From assembly GCA_030429605.1 (NCBI GenBank), contig JAUIEV010000002.1, positions 62,001-126,000 of the forward strand: a DNA stretch of 64,000 nt, read 5' to 3'. Below the pieces are notes generated by a model, which did not search any database, was not told the DNA's origin, and saw nothing but the letters and a program-made list of their open reading frames with translations. The translations under genes were made by a program, and so were the position numbers. This document shows, piece by piece, positions 49,171 through 57,378 of this stretch (positions are counted from its first letter, which is position 1; each line of letters starts with the position of its first letter). This DNA is from Chlamydiia bacterium. GTDB taxonomy: Bacteria > Chlamydiota > Chlamydiia > Chlamydiales > Simkaniaceae.

Positions 49171-50660
49171 TGTATCTTGGAATTGATCTTGGGACCTCAA
49201 GTGTAAAGCTTGCGCTGATAAATCAACAGGGTGAGTGTATCGCAGATGCTTCTGCACCACTTTCAACCAATTCACCTCATCCATTGTGGTCTGAACAGAA
49301 CCCCGAAGAGTGGTGGCAAGCACTCCTTTTAGCTGCAGATAGTTTGAAAAAAGAACATGGAAAATCTCTGAAAACAGTACAAGGTATTGGTCTTTCTGGA
49401 CAGCAACACGGGGCTACGTTTGTTGATGCGCATGGAACACCTTTACGTCCTGCAATCCTTTGGAACGACGGCAGATCGTATAAAGAATGCAGTGATCTTG
49501 AAGAGCTAGTTCCAAATGCATGGGATATTACAAAGAATCGTGTGTATCCAGGGTTTACCGCGCCCAAAGTGAAGTGGGTTCAGAAACATGAGGCAGACGT
49601 ATTTAAGAAAACGGCAAAAATTTTGCTTCCGAAAGATTACCTGCGATTTAAGTTGTCTGGAACCTATGGAACTGATGTGAGTGATGCATCAGGTACATCG
49701 TGGTTAGATGTCGAAAAAAGATCTTGGTCACAAGAAATGCTCAGTGCGTGTGATTTAACAGAAGAGCATATGCCTACCGTATTTGAAGGGACAGACAAAA
49801 CGGGGGCAGTGCTTCAATCTGTTGCAAATCTTTTGGGTGTTCCTTCAAGGACTCCGATCTTTGCAGGAGGAGGCGACAATCCAGCCTCTGCATTGAGTGT
49901 GAACTGCGTCTCTCATAAGGATGCATTTATCTCACTTGGGACATCAGGGGTGTTTTTTGTTGCCTCAGAAACAACCCGCGCGAATCCAAAAGGGTGTGTG
50001 CACACAATGTGTCATGCCATTCCAAATATGTGGCACCACATGACAGTCCATTTAAGCGCAGCAAGTTGTTTTGACTTTGTGCAAAAAATGACCCATGCGT
50101 CTTCACTGTCTGATTTATTTGCAGCAGTTGAAGCGAATTTTTCTCCTGAAAATAGCGTCTATTTTCTGCCGTTTCTTTCCGGTGAACGAACGCCATACAA
50201 TAATCCCCAGTCTCGAGGTGTATTCTTTGGGCTGGAGCATAAAACAAGAAATGTTTCCTTATTACAAGCAGCTATTGAGGGTGTCGCATTTAACTTTGCA
50301 AATGGGCAAGAAGAAATGGAGAAAGTGGGGATTGAGATTGGCGATGTTTCTGTTGTAGGGGGAGGTTCAAGAAATCTGTTTGTAGGGAAAATACTCGCCT
50401 CAGCTCTCAACAGACCTCTTTTTTACAGAAAAAACCGCGCACTTGGAGGAGCTATCGGGGCTGCACGCTTAGCTCTTTTAGGTCATACATTTACACAGCC
50501 AGAAGATGTTTTTACACATTCATCAATTGAGACGGTTGTTTCACCTGATCCATATTTGGCTGAACTCTATGAAAAAAAACGTGCACTTTTTACCTCACTT
50601 TACTATGAGTTAGAGCCAAGTTTTTCGAAGGCGTATGCCCTAAGGAAGGAATATGAGTAA
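49167..50660 (+). CDS. xylB: Xylulokinase
   Basis: The FGGY-family kinase has 497 aa from the ATG at 49167 (an adjacent ATG at 49170 and one at 49149 are alternatives; the family begins MYLGIDLGTSSVKL). Motifs present are the N-terminal phosphate-1 loop DLGTSSVKLALINQQG, GIGLSGQQHGATFVD, ILWNDGRSYKEC, ISLGTSGVFFVAS, and GGGSRNLFVGKILASAL in the C-terminal domain. It phosphorylates D-xylulose made by XylA, to give xylulose 5-phosphate for the pentose phosphate pathway. It overlaps both neighbours by a few bases. Confidence 0.95.
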   Translation: MMYLGIDLGTSSVKLALINQQGECIADASAPLSTNSPHPLWSEQNPEEWWQALLLAADSLKKEHGKSLKTVQGIGLSGQQHGATFVDAHGTPLRPAILWNDGRSYKECSDLEELVPNAWDITKNRVYPGFTAPKVKWVQKHEADVFKKTAKILLPKDYLRFKLSGTYGTDVSDASGTSWLDVEKRSWSQEMLSACDLTEEHMPTVFEGTDKTGAVLQSVANLLGVPSRTPIFAGGGDNPASALSVNCVSHKDAFISLGTSGVFFVASETTRANPKGCVHTMCHAIPNMWHHMTVHLSAASCFDFVQKMTHASSLSDLFAAVEANFSPENSVYFLPFLSGERTPYNNPQSRGVFFGLEHKTRNVSLLQAAIEGVAFNFANGQEEMEKVGIEIGDVSVVGGGSRNLFVGKILASALNRPLFYRKNRALGGAIGAARLALLGHTFTQPEDVFTHSSIETVVSPDPYLAELYEKKRALFTSLYYELEPSFSKAYALRKEYE

Positions 50661-51960
50661 CTATTTTTCGAAGTTTCCAAAGATTGAATATAAAGGGCCG
50701 GATTCAGAAGACCCACTCTCATATAAATACTACGATCCGAAGAGGATTGTTTTGGGAAAGACAATGGAGGAACATCTCCGCATTGGGGTTTGTTTTTGGC
50801 ACAACTTTTGCTGGGAAGGAGCTGATGTTTTCGGGGATCCGACAATGAATCGCCCTTGGTTGAAGAAAGAGAGTCCAATGGAAACAGCGAGAGAGCGGGT
50901 GAAAGCTGCCTTCGAGTTTTTTGAAAAAATCAATGTGCCGTATTTTTGTTTTCATGATCGGGATGTTTCTCCATATGGAAAAACTATTCAGGAGTCAAAT
51001 GAGAACCTGTCAACTGTTGCCTCCTGGATTCATGAAGAGATGGAGAGGACAGGGAAAGAACTTCTATGGGGTACTGCGCAACTTTTTGCTCATCCACGGT
51101 TTATGAGTGGTGCAGCAACAAATCCAGACCCTGAAGTGTTTGCCTACTCAGTAGCTCAACTCAAGCACGCACTCGATATAACACACCAGCTAAAGGGGCA
51201 TAATTATGTTCTTTGGGGTGGTCGTGAAGGGTATGAAACGTTACTCAATACTGATCTTTCAAAAGAAATGGATCAATACGGTCGGTTTCTCTCTATGATT
51301 GCAGAGTATAAACACAAAATTGGGTTTAAAGGGCTACTCCTTATAGAACCTAAACCATGTGAACCTACGATTCATCAATACGACTTTGATTGTGGGCACG
51401 TATATGCCTTCTTGCAAAAATACGGCCTAGAGAATGAGTTTAAAGTGAATATCGAGGTTAATCACGCTATTTTAGCGGGGCATACGTTTGCCCACGAGGT
51501 TGCATATGCTCTCTCTAATGGTATTTTTGGAAGTATTGATGCAAATGAAGGAGACTACCTTCGAGGGTGGGATACAGACCAATTTCCTATGCGACTGAGT
51601 GAGTATACGCATGTTATGTACCTTCTTTTGCAAAATGGAGGGTTTACATCAGGTGGGTTTAATTTAGACACAAAACTGAGACGCCAGAGTATTGACCTTG
51701 AAGACCTTTTTCATGCGCATATTTTAGGGATTGATACGTTAGCAAGAGCGCTTCTCAATGCATCTGAACTGATTGAAAAAAAGGCACTATCGAATACGCT
51801 TGAAAAGAGGTATGCAGGTTGGGAAGGTCCATTTGGCAAAAAAGTTATAGAAGCGGCAAGTTTAGAGTCTGTTGCAGCCCTTGGGGAATCTGTCGATCCG
51901 AAACCAAAATCCGGCAGACAGGAGTATCTTGAAGGTATACTTAATACATTTACTCGATAA
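50653..51960 (+). CDS. xylA: Xylose isomerase
   Basis: The 435-aa TIM-barrel enzyme interconverts D-xylose and D-xylulose with two divalent metal ions. Family motifs are seen in order: RIGVCFWHNFCWEGADVFG, YFCFHDRDVSP (catalytic His), GAATNPDPEVFAYS, YVLWGGREGYETLLNT, LLIEPKPCEPTIHQYDFD (metal ligands), NIEVNHAILAGHTFAHEVA and GSIDANEGDYLRGWDTDQFP. The length is that of the class II enzyme. AAGGAAGGA precedes the ATG, which overlaps the xylB stop. It closes the transporter-xylB-xylA operon. Confidence 0.97.
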   Translation: MSNYFSKFPKIEYKGPDSEDPLSYKYYDPKRIVLGKTMEEHLRIGVCFWHNFCWEGADVFGDPTMNRPWLKKESPMETARERVKAAFEFFEKINVPYFCFHDRDVSPYGKTIQESNENLSTVASWIHEEMERTGKELLWGTAQLFAHPRFMSGAATNPDPEVFAYSVAQLKHALDITHQLKGHNYVLWGGREGYETLLNTDLSKEMDQYGRFLSMIAEYKHKIGFKGLLLIEPKPCEPTIHQYDFDCGHVYAFLQKYGLENEFKVNIEVNHAILAGHTFAHEVAYALSNGIFGSIDANEGDYLRGWDTDQFPMRLSEYTHVMYLLLQNGGFTSGGFNLDTKLRRQSIDLEDLFHAHILGIDTLARALLNASELIEKKALSNTLEKRYAGWEGPFGKKVIEAASLESVAALGESVDPKPKSGRQEYLEGILNTFTR

Positions 51961-52020
51961 GCACTTTGTATAAATTGACGCACATACTGTATCTTGAATG
52001 CAGTTTTTTAAGAGGAGTCT

Positions 52021-53250
52021 ATGTCACTTATTTCTACAACACTCTCAGGAGTGCGCAGCCTATCTGAGCTCTTTCCAGGAGAGCTAGCTTTTCGCCGCAT
52101 TGAAGATAAAATTGCTGCTGTAGCATTGTGTGTATTTGCTGCATGTGCTTCTGTGTTCGTTTCAACACTTGCCTTCACTGCATGCATTCTCTTAACGGCT
52201 ACCGTCTCTTTTGTTCCGATTGTAAATCATAGGCGTACGGAGGAGCTTATACTGATGGGGTATTCGTATAGTGGCAATGTATTGAAAATATCCCTTCCAT
52301 ATGTCAAGCGATACCCAAAAGAAATTGCAATGCTTCTTACGACAAAAGGATTGCCGCGACTCGTTCTTTTGCATGAAAGCCCCCGTACCATTGATGCTGG
52401 AGGTGTGAGAAAGCAATTTTTTGCAACCCTCATCAAGGCGTTTTGTTCGACTCTCTCTAAAAATGAGAGGACAGGTGTGCCACAGATTGCATCAATGGAT
52501 GGGGAAGAAATGAGAGGTCTATACACTCTTTTAGGGAAGCTGTATAGTTTGCTTCTTACACAAAAGAGTGCAAAACCTGATCAAGTGTTAGTTGCAGGTG
52601 ATGTCCTTCCTGAGGGGTATTTTAGGCTCCTTGAAACCTTGTCAGAAGAAACTGATGGAGAAGCGCTAGCCCGTTTTGCACCTCTTCTTTCATCGATTGA
52701 CACTTCATTAAAAGAGCCTGCTCTTGTAGTACATAATCGTGGTAACAGAGCTATCTCTTCCCGTTTCGCAGCACATTTTGGCATTCCATCATCTGATGCA
52801 TATGCAGTTGCACGAGAGTATATTATTCCATATGTTGACGCTGCGAGAGCTTTTCTCCGAGGAGGAGGTAAAGCATTAAAAGATGCGCTCAGTCGACAAG
52901 GTGCTGATGCGCTGGAAAGAGTACTTCAAGGAGAGCCTCTCTCAAGTTATCGAATGATTGAATCAATTGACTTTTCCGGCAGTCGCACTCATCCGCATGC
53001 CTCATTTTTAACAGAAAAAATTTTGTTTAGTTCAAAGGTGTGGAGGAGAGAATTTCTCCGTGCTGTCACAGGTAACCGGACGCTTCCTACTGGCTCTCGT
53101 ATTTCAGTACGAGTTGATGAGAGAGGCAGTGTGTTTCATTTTCATACATGTTTTAACAGGGTAACGCTCCCTGGGGTACCTCTAGAAAAAGAGGCATTTT
53201 TCTCTTTTCTGGATGCATCAATACGCGGCGAGCATTTCAATGTGGGATAA
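52021..53250 (+). CDS. HECT-type E3 ubiquitin ligase homologue with membrane hairpin (409 aa)
   Basis: Residues about 30-68 form two hydrophobic helices (IAAVALCVFAACASVFVS and AFTACILLTATVSFVPI), like an inclusion-membrane hairpin. The rest reads as a HECT domain: PRLVLLHESPRTIDAGGVRKQF (like RxWxxFESExGLDxGGVxREWF in eukaryotic HECT N-lobes), LYTLLGKLYSLLL (FxFIGRxxGLAL), FLRGGGKALKDALSR, then in the C-lobe REFLRAVTGNRTLPTGSR (LLQFVTGTSRVPxxGF) and FHTCFNRVTLPG, with the catalytic Cys377 in the classical HTCFNxLxLP context. HECT ligases take ubiquitin from an E2 onto this Cys and pass it to a substrate. Bacteria lack ubiquitin, so it should act in the host. GAGGAG precedes the ATG. Confidence 0.88.
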   Translation: MSLISTTLSGVRSLSELFPGELAFRRIEDKIAAVALCVFAACASVFVSTLAFTACILLTATVSFVPIVNHRRTEELILMGYSYSGNVLKISLPYVKRYPKEIAMLLTTKGLPRLVLLHESPRTIDAGGVRKQFFATLIKAFCSTLSKNERTGVPQIASMDGEEMRGLYTLLGKLYSLLLTQKSAKPDQVLVAGDVLPEGYFRLLETLSEETDGEALARFAPLLSSIDTSLKEPALVVHNRGNRAISSRFAAHFGIPSSDAYAVAREYIIPYVDAARAFLRGGGKALKDALSRQGADALERVLQGEPLSSYRMIESIDFSGSRTHPHASFLTEKILFSSKVWRREFLRAVTGNRTLPTGSRISVRVDERGSVFHFHTCFNRVTLPGVPLEKEAFFSFLDASIRGEHFNVG

Positions 53251-53262
53251 CGTTCAGTTAGT

Positions 53263-53291
53263 TTGCTAGAATCGGTATGTCTGGATATATA
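53263..53291 (+). promoter_or_regulatory. Predicted promoter of the 131-aa gene
   Basis: TTGCTA and TATATA are spaced by 17 bases, about 70 bases before the ATG at 53360. Confidence 0.45.
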
Positions 53292-53359
53292 GCTGGAAAA
53301 AAAATTGCCTAATATTAACACTTTCTTTAAGATTTTGAAAAATCAATTTGAGAGTACAT

Positions 53360-53755
53360 ATGGCAGTTCATTTCCTTCTTTACAATCGTCATCCCTTAAC
53401 AAGTGCTATGGTTGCTCGCGATCTTGGATATAATAGTCCTACACAAAAAATACAGGTCATAGCCCTTGCCTTTTTTGCAACGGCTGGTCTTGCTCTTGCT
53501 GGTCTAGCTGTCCCTGCAACATGTGCAGCACTTGCACTTGTCGTTTCTATTCTTATTCCTATTATTCCTTTTCGATCTTCCGAATCAGAAGTGTATGGAG
53601 CTGAACCTGAGCTTGTTCGAGACCCTAGTATGAGACGTGCAGAAGGATTCGCAGAACCGCTAAGCGATGCTTCTGCAAGACCTCTACTGAATGCACTTCT
53701 TAGATCAATGGAGACTACTCGAGTAGGACATAGAGCAGCAGCGGTCCTTTGTTAG
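53360..53755 (+). CDS. Orphan membrane-hairpin module, paralogue of the HECT protein N-terminus
   Basis: The product is 131 aa from the ATG at 53360, which aligns with the start of the next gene (MAVHFLLYNRHPLT here, MAVNFLLYNRHPLT there) and has GAGAG upstream. The shared part continues through two membrane helices (about residues 30-70, with ALAFFATAGLALAGL and LALVVSILIPIIPFR). After that only about 60 polar residues follow and the HECT domain is absent. The downstream spacer of 66 bases contains no HECT remnant, so it is either a truncated duplicate or an independent inclusion-membrane-like protein. Confidence 0.7.
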   Translation: MAVHFLLYNRHPLTSAMVARDLGYNSPTQKIQVIALAFFATAGLALAGLAVPATCAALALVVSILIPIIPFRSSESEVYGAEPELVRDPSMRRAEGFAEPLSDASARPLLNALLRSMETTRVGHRAAAVLC

Positions 53756-53821
53756 AAAATAGCTGTTTATGATTATTTACATATTCTTTATACTCACGCC
53801 CCTATTCATTTTGGGGTTATT

Positions 53822-55501
53822 ATGGCAGTTAATTTTCTACTTTACAATCGACATCCTCTAACGAATACTATGCTGACGCAAGGTATTGCATATGAAAATG
53901 AAAGGCAAAAGGTGGCGGTCGTAGCGCTTGCCTTTTTTGCGACGGTTTCTTTTGCTGTTGCCGGCCTTGTGAGTTCTACAACACTTGCTTCCCTTGTACT
54001 TGTCGTTTCAGTTCTTGTTCCAATAATGCCTTTTCGAGATGGTGAGGGTGTGCCGGTTCTTCTTCCGGATGTTGGAGGTGGTGCTGAAGACCCAGATGAT
54101 AGAGAACCTCCAATCGATCCTCCAGGTGGTGGTTCTGCAGTGGGCGTGGCTGCTCCTGTACGACCTTCTATTAATCCGTTTGATCCTGGTCTCGTAGCTT
54201 CGGCAGAACATGTAGTTACGGCAGCACGTATGGCATTGACTCAAGGTCGTCGTACTGATGCGGAACTGCGTCGGGCTTACACCCGAATTCGACAAACTCC
54301 TGTACGAGCCTCTGTACTAGCTGCACCGACGTCGGCACGGCCAACACCTTCCGTTGGAGGGAGTGGAACCCTGACTCCGGAACAGCGACGAGCACGTATT
54401 CGACAAGCGATGGATCGGAGGGAAATACGATATTCTGGAGGGAGCCTTTCCCTGAGTTTAGATTTTTTAAAAAACAATCCTCTCCTCATGCTACAGTTTG
54501 TGTGTGAATATGGCATACCATCAAGAGTAACGTTTCTTAGAGTCGATCGTTCTGGGGTACTCAGAAGCATCGCTGCTATTGATGCTGGAGGGTTGAGAAG
54601 GCAGTTTCTTGGAATTCTTATGGAAGCTGTTTCAAATACTATTTCAAAAACATCAGGTGCTCCGTACCTACCTTATATTCCTGCTGAAGGTGATCTACCC
54701 CCATCTCGAGTGAATCAACTCGAGATGTACAATCGGCTTGGTAATTTATATTCAAAGATTTTAGCGAGATCTGGTGAGGGCTTTGTTACCGGGCACATTT
54801 TTGATCCGTGTTTTGTTCAGATGCTTGCAGTCTGTGCTAGGGAAGGTGATCATACACGCCAAATGAGTATGATTGCAAACATTGTAGCAGATAAAGATCC
54901 ACATTTTACTTCGGTTGCTGCTTTGCTTCGAAATCCTGCTGATGCTTCAGCAAGAGCAACTGTAGCTGCGATATTTGCTTGTGAAGAGCATGAAGCAGAA
55001 GCAGAAGCGTGTAAGGCGGTGAGTGCCTACCACCTTCCTTGCATGTCCATTTTGGCAGGAGGGGGTGAAGCTTTTGAGCGACGAATCCTCGCTTCGAGGA
55101 ATTTGCATGTTCTCGCTCATTCGATTCAAGGGCAATCAATAAGCAAAAGTGCTCTTCTTGGTGCATTGGTTAATAATAATGCATGGAGCCTTAGCCAAGC
55201 CTCAGCTCGTCACTTCTCGTGGCTTCAAGAAATGGTGCGAGAGTCAGATGAAGAATGGCGACGAAAGTTTGTATTTGCAGCGTCCGGTCAGTCTGTGCTT
55301 CCCGTTGGACAAAGAATCAAAATAAATCCAACGCGTGGCGCCGGAGGTGTTGTTGCATACCACACCTGTTTTTACGAGGTAGATCTGCCGGGAGAAACTA
55401 TTGTGGACGATCACAGGCGACGTATCCCTCTTACAAAGGAAAAATTCAAAGAGCTCGTGAACTTTTCACTTGAAGGATGTGATGGTTTTTCTGCTGTGTA
55501 G
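53822..55501 (+). CDS. HECT-type E3 ubiquitin ligase homologue with membrane hairpin (559 aa)
   Basis: The N-terminal 75 residues are the membrane-hairpin module shared with the gene upstream. A Pro/Gly/Arg-rich linker follows (about 75-200). The HECT-like part (about 205-555) has VTFLRVDRSGVLRSIAAIDAGG with GGLRRQFLGILMEAV, YNRLGNLYSKIL, and in the C-lobe RRKFVFAASGQSVLPVGQR and YHTCFYEVDLPGE with the catalytic Cys516. It is paralogous to the 409-aa protein two genes upstream, with about 150 extra residues in the linker. Some HECT positions differ (FVTG is FAASG). The same mode of action on host ubiquitin is inferred. A terminator follows. Confidence 0.85.
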   Translation: MAVNFLLYNRHPLTNTMLTQGIAYENERQKVAVVALAFFATVSFAVAGLVSSTTLASLVLVVSVLVPIMPFRDGEGVPVLLPDVGGGAEDPDDREPPIDPPGGGSAVGVAAPVRPSINPFDPGLVASAEHVVTAARMALTQGRRTDAELRRAYTRIRQTPVRASVLAAPTSARPTPSVGGSGTLTPEQRRARIRQAMDRREIRYSGGSLSLSLDFLKNNPLLMLQFVCEYGIPSRVTFLRVDRSGVLRSIAAIDAGGLRRQFLGILMEAVSNTISKTSGAPYLPYIPAEGDLPPSRVNQLEMYNRLGNLYSKILARSGEGFVTGHIFDPCFVQMLAVCAREGDHTRQMSMIANIVADKDPHFTSVAALLRNPADASARATVAAIFACEEHEAEAEACKAVSAYHLPCMSILAGGGEAFERRILASRNLHVLAHSIQGQSISKSALLGALVNNNAWSLSQASARHFSWLQEMVRESDEEWRRKFVFAASGQSVLPVGQRIKINPTRGAGGVVAYHTCFYEVDLPGETIVDDHRRRIPLTKEKFKELVNFSLEGCDGFSAV

Positions 55502-55533
55502 TTAATTATATTCTCTTTGTCTTTCTATTGATC

Positions 55534-55562
55534 AAAGCTGCCTACATAGGCAGCTTTTTTTT
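55534..55562 (+). terminator. Rho-independent terminator after the second HECT gene
   Basis: AGCTGCCTA pairs with TAGGCAGCT over a two-base centre, followed by at least eight T residues. Confidence 0.85.
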
Positions 55563-55600
55563 GTTTAATTTATTTAATTAATTATAAACTAATAATTACA

Positions 55601-55629
55601 TTGTAAAAATTAAATTATAATTATAGACT
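55601..55629 (+). promoter_or_regulatory. Predicted promoter of the Yip1-like gene
   Basis: TTGTAA and TAGACT are spaced by 17 bases, about 34 bases before the ATG at 55663, in an AT-rich region. Confidence 0.45.
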
Positions 55630-55662
55630 CAAAAGTAAGAAGGTTAAAGAGGAATAAGGCAT

Positions 55663-56295
55663 ATGGAGCAGGAGAATAAAAAAAGCTGTCCTTTCTGGAT
55701 GATGTGGGTTCGACCCAGAGAAACGGTAAGAAAAATAGCAGACCAAAAACCACGGTCCGGCTTTTGCCTTCTGTCCTTTCTATACGGGGTAAATTTTCTT
55801 TTTTTCCTCTCTCAGCTTCTGTATTTATCAGATGCAATGCCTCTTTGGGGGATTGTAGTTGGATCGCTCATTCTAGCTGCGCCAGTAGGAGCCCTGCTTA
55901 TCTATCTTTACGCTTTTTTTGTGTACTGGCTAGGAAAGCTCATTAAAGGAAATGGCTCTTTTCAAGGGGTTCGAGTTGCTGTTACATGGTCGCTTGTGAC
56001 GAACAGTGTCAATGTGCTTGTATGGTTTGCATACATTATTACATTTGGAAGCATTGTCTTTCTGCCTTCTTTTTCGGTCATGCATTTTAGTGGGGTTGCT
56101 TCCATCATTTTAACCATGGGAAGCTGGGCGACACTTGTTGCTTCAATTTGGGGAATCGTCATTCTTGTTCAAGCTGTTGGGGAAATCCAAGGGTTTTCTG
56201 CATGGATGGGTTTGTTAAATGTTGTGTTGGCGTCAGTTGCTGTTAGCGTCATCTACTACATAATAGGATTATTAATTCAATACGCTGTGTATTAA
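55663..56295 (+). CDS. Yip1-domain membrane protein
   Basis: The 210-aa protein has the Yip1 domain layout: a short cytosolic N-terminus with the WVRPRETVRKIADQKP motif (WxxPRExxxxI in bacterial members), then five hydrophobic helices with GVNFLFFLSQLLYL, LAAPVGALLIYLYAFFVYWLGKLIKG, FQGVRVAVTWSLV and a final pair of helices. In eukaryotes Yip1 proteins help vesicle trafficking; bacterial members are inner membrane proteins of unknown function. AGAGGAATAAG precedes the ATG. It is followed 19 bases later by an exported protein gene, probably cotranscribed. Confidence 0.85.
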   Translation: MEQENKKSCPFWMMWVRPRETVRKIADQKPRSGFCLLSFLYGVNFLFFLSQLLYLSDAMPLWGIVVGSLILAAPVGALLIYLYAFFVYWLGKLIKGNGSFQGVRVAVTWSLVTNSVNVLVWFAYIITFGSIVFLPSFSVMHFSGVASIILTMGSWATLVASIWGIVILVQAVGEIQGFSAWMGLLNVVLASVAVSVIYYIIGLLIQYAVY

Positions 56296-56314
56296 ACAGC
56301 TAAAAGGGGGAACA

Positions 56315-56875
56315 ATGAAAGGGCTAATAGCTATCGCGGCAAGTATATTGCTAACATCAGCGCCGGCTGGAAGTGCAACATACGATGTGCAGTTTGTGAA
56401 TGGGACAGAAGCCCTTTCGCAGTGGAAGGATTTTCACTCTGTTGGAGGGAAGTGTACCATTTCACTCCCTGAGAATCCTGAGCATGTTCGTCAACTTCTT
56501 CCAATGCCGGAAGAGGGATATAATCTCCAGTACGATGTGTACGTATCTGCATTTGAGAAAAAAGCTGTGTACATGATGTTGATTGCTCAATATCCACCAC
56601 ATGTTAATGAAGAGTATGCAGATCAAGGGCTTGAGAGTTTCTTGAACGGTATTTTGTCACAAAATCCGAAAAACAAGCTTATCTTTGCTGACATCACTGA
56701 AGTACAAGGTCATAAAGCACTCGATTTTTTTATTGAAACATCAGGTGTTTTCTTCAAAGGAAGAGCAGTTATGGCTGAAAATAACTTATATCTTCTCGCT
56801 ATGGAATGTGAGAGTGGTAACTATGTTGACCACCACTATAGCTTTTTTATTAACTCATTTAAGTTGTTGAAATAG
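56315..56875 (+). CDS. Hypothetical exported protein
   Basis: The 186-aa protein has a clear Sec signal peptide (MKGLIAIAASILLTSAPAGSA, cleavage near residue 20) and a mature part of mixed alpha/beta predicted structure with no known family. It contains alternating strands (YDVYVSAFEKKAVYMMLIAQYP) and two Cys, one near 48 and one near 165. It is the second gene of a three-gene run with the Yip1-like gene and a four-helix membrane protein. AAAGGGGG precedes the ATG. A periplasmic or outer-membrane-associated role is likely from the signal. Confidence 0.75.
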   Translation: MKGLIAIAASILLTSAPAGSATYDVQFVNGTEALSQWKDFHSVGGKCTISLPENPEHVRQLLPMPEEGYNLQYDVYVSAFEKKAVYMMLIAQYPPHVNEEYADQGLESFLNGILSQNPKNKLIFADITEVQGHKALDFFIETSGVFFKGRAVMAENNLYLLAMECESGNYVDHHYSFFINSFKLLK

Positions 56876-56877
56876 GT

Positions 56878-57321
56878 ATGAGTACATTTGTTGCACTTGT
56901 CTTTATCCAATTGATTTTTACGTGGTCAATGCTGGGAATTACTCTCTTCTCTCAAATCGTCCACTACCCACTGTACCGTCAGATTAAAGAAGGCTTTGTG
57001 CAGTATGAAAAATCTCATTTACGACGCGCTGGGGCGCTAGTTGGTCCAGTTATGCTTTTAGAAGCTGTAACGGCAATTCTACTGGTTGGTTTCTCGACGC
57101 AGGGACCACTTGCTCGACTTGCCGTTATAAATCTTATTCTTTTGATTTTTATTTGGTTAACCACTTTTTTATTGAGTGTCTACCAACATCAAAGACTGAG
57201 TGTTCGCTTCTCAAAGCAAGTTCTTCATGAACTTATCTCATCTAATTGGATTAATGCGATATTATGGCTGGCTAAAGGGCTTGTGCTTACAAGCATCCTG
57301 TGGCTGAAAATCAGTGCTTGA
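56878..57321 (+). CDS. Conserved four-helix membrane protein
   Basis: The 147-aa protein has four membrane helices (about residues 5-25, 53-73, 80-100 and 120-142). The first helix ends in FSQIVHYPLYRQI and is followed by YEKSHLRRAGALVGPVMLLEAVTAILL, a pattern found in a family of small conserved bacterial membrane proteins of unknown function. It starts 2 bases after the exported protein gene and is the last of the operon, ahead of a terminator. Confidence 0.75.
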   Translation: MSTFVALVFIQLIFTWSMLGITLFSQIVHYPLYRQIKEGFVQYEKSHLRRAGALVGPVMLLEAVTAILLVGFSTQGPLARLAVINLILLIFIWLTTFLLSVYQHQRLSVRFSKQVLHELISSNWINAILWLAKGLVLTSILWLKISA

Positions 57322-57346
57322 AACATTTTACTCCTCCGTACCCGCG

Positions 57347-57378
57347 ACCGGCTTTCCATGTGGAGGGCCGGTTTTTTG
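57347..57378. terminator. Terminator between convergent genes
   Basis: ACCGGC pairs with GCCGGT, with further pairing inside the loop (CC with GG), followed by six T residues on the plus strand. The minus-strand gene recN ends at the following base. Confidence 0.75.

Noticed and set aside
53756..53821. Remnant of a HECT domain after the 131-aa gene
   Set aside because: The 66-base spacer has no similarity to the HECT coding sequence in any frame, so the small gene is not a simple frameshifted copy of a full ligase.
54191..54420. Degenerate repeats in the Pro/Arg/Thr-rich linker of the second HECT protein
   Set aside because: The similarity between pieces is too low to be called tandem repeats; it looks like low complexity only.
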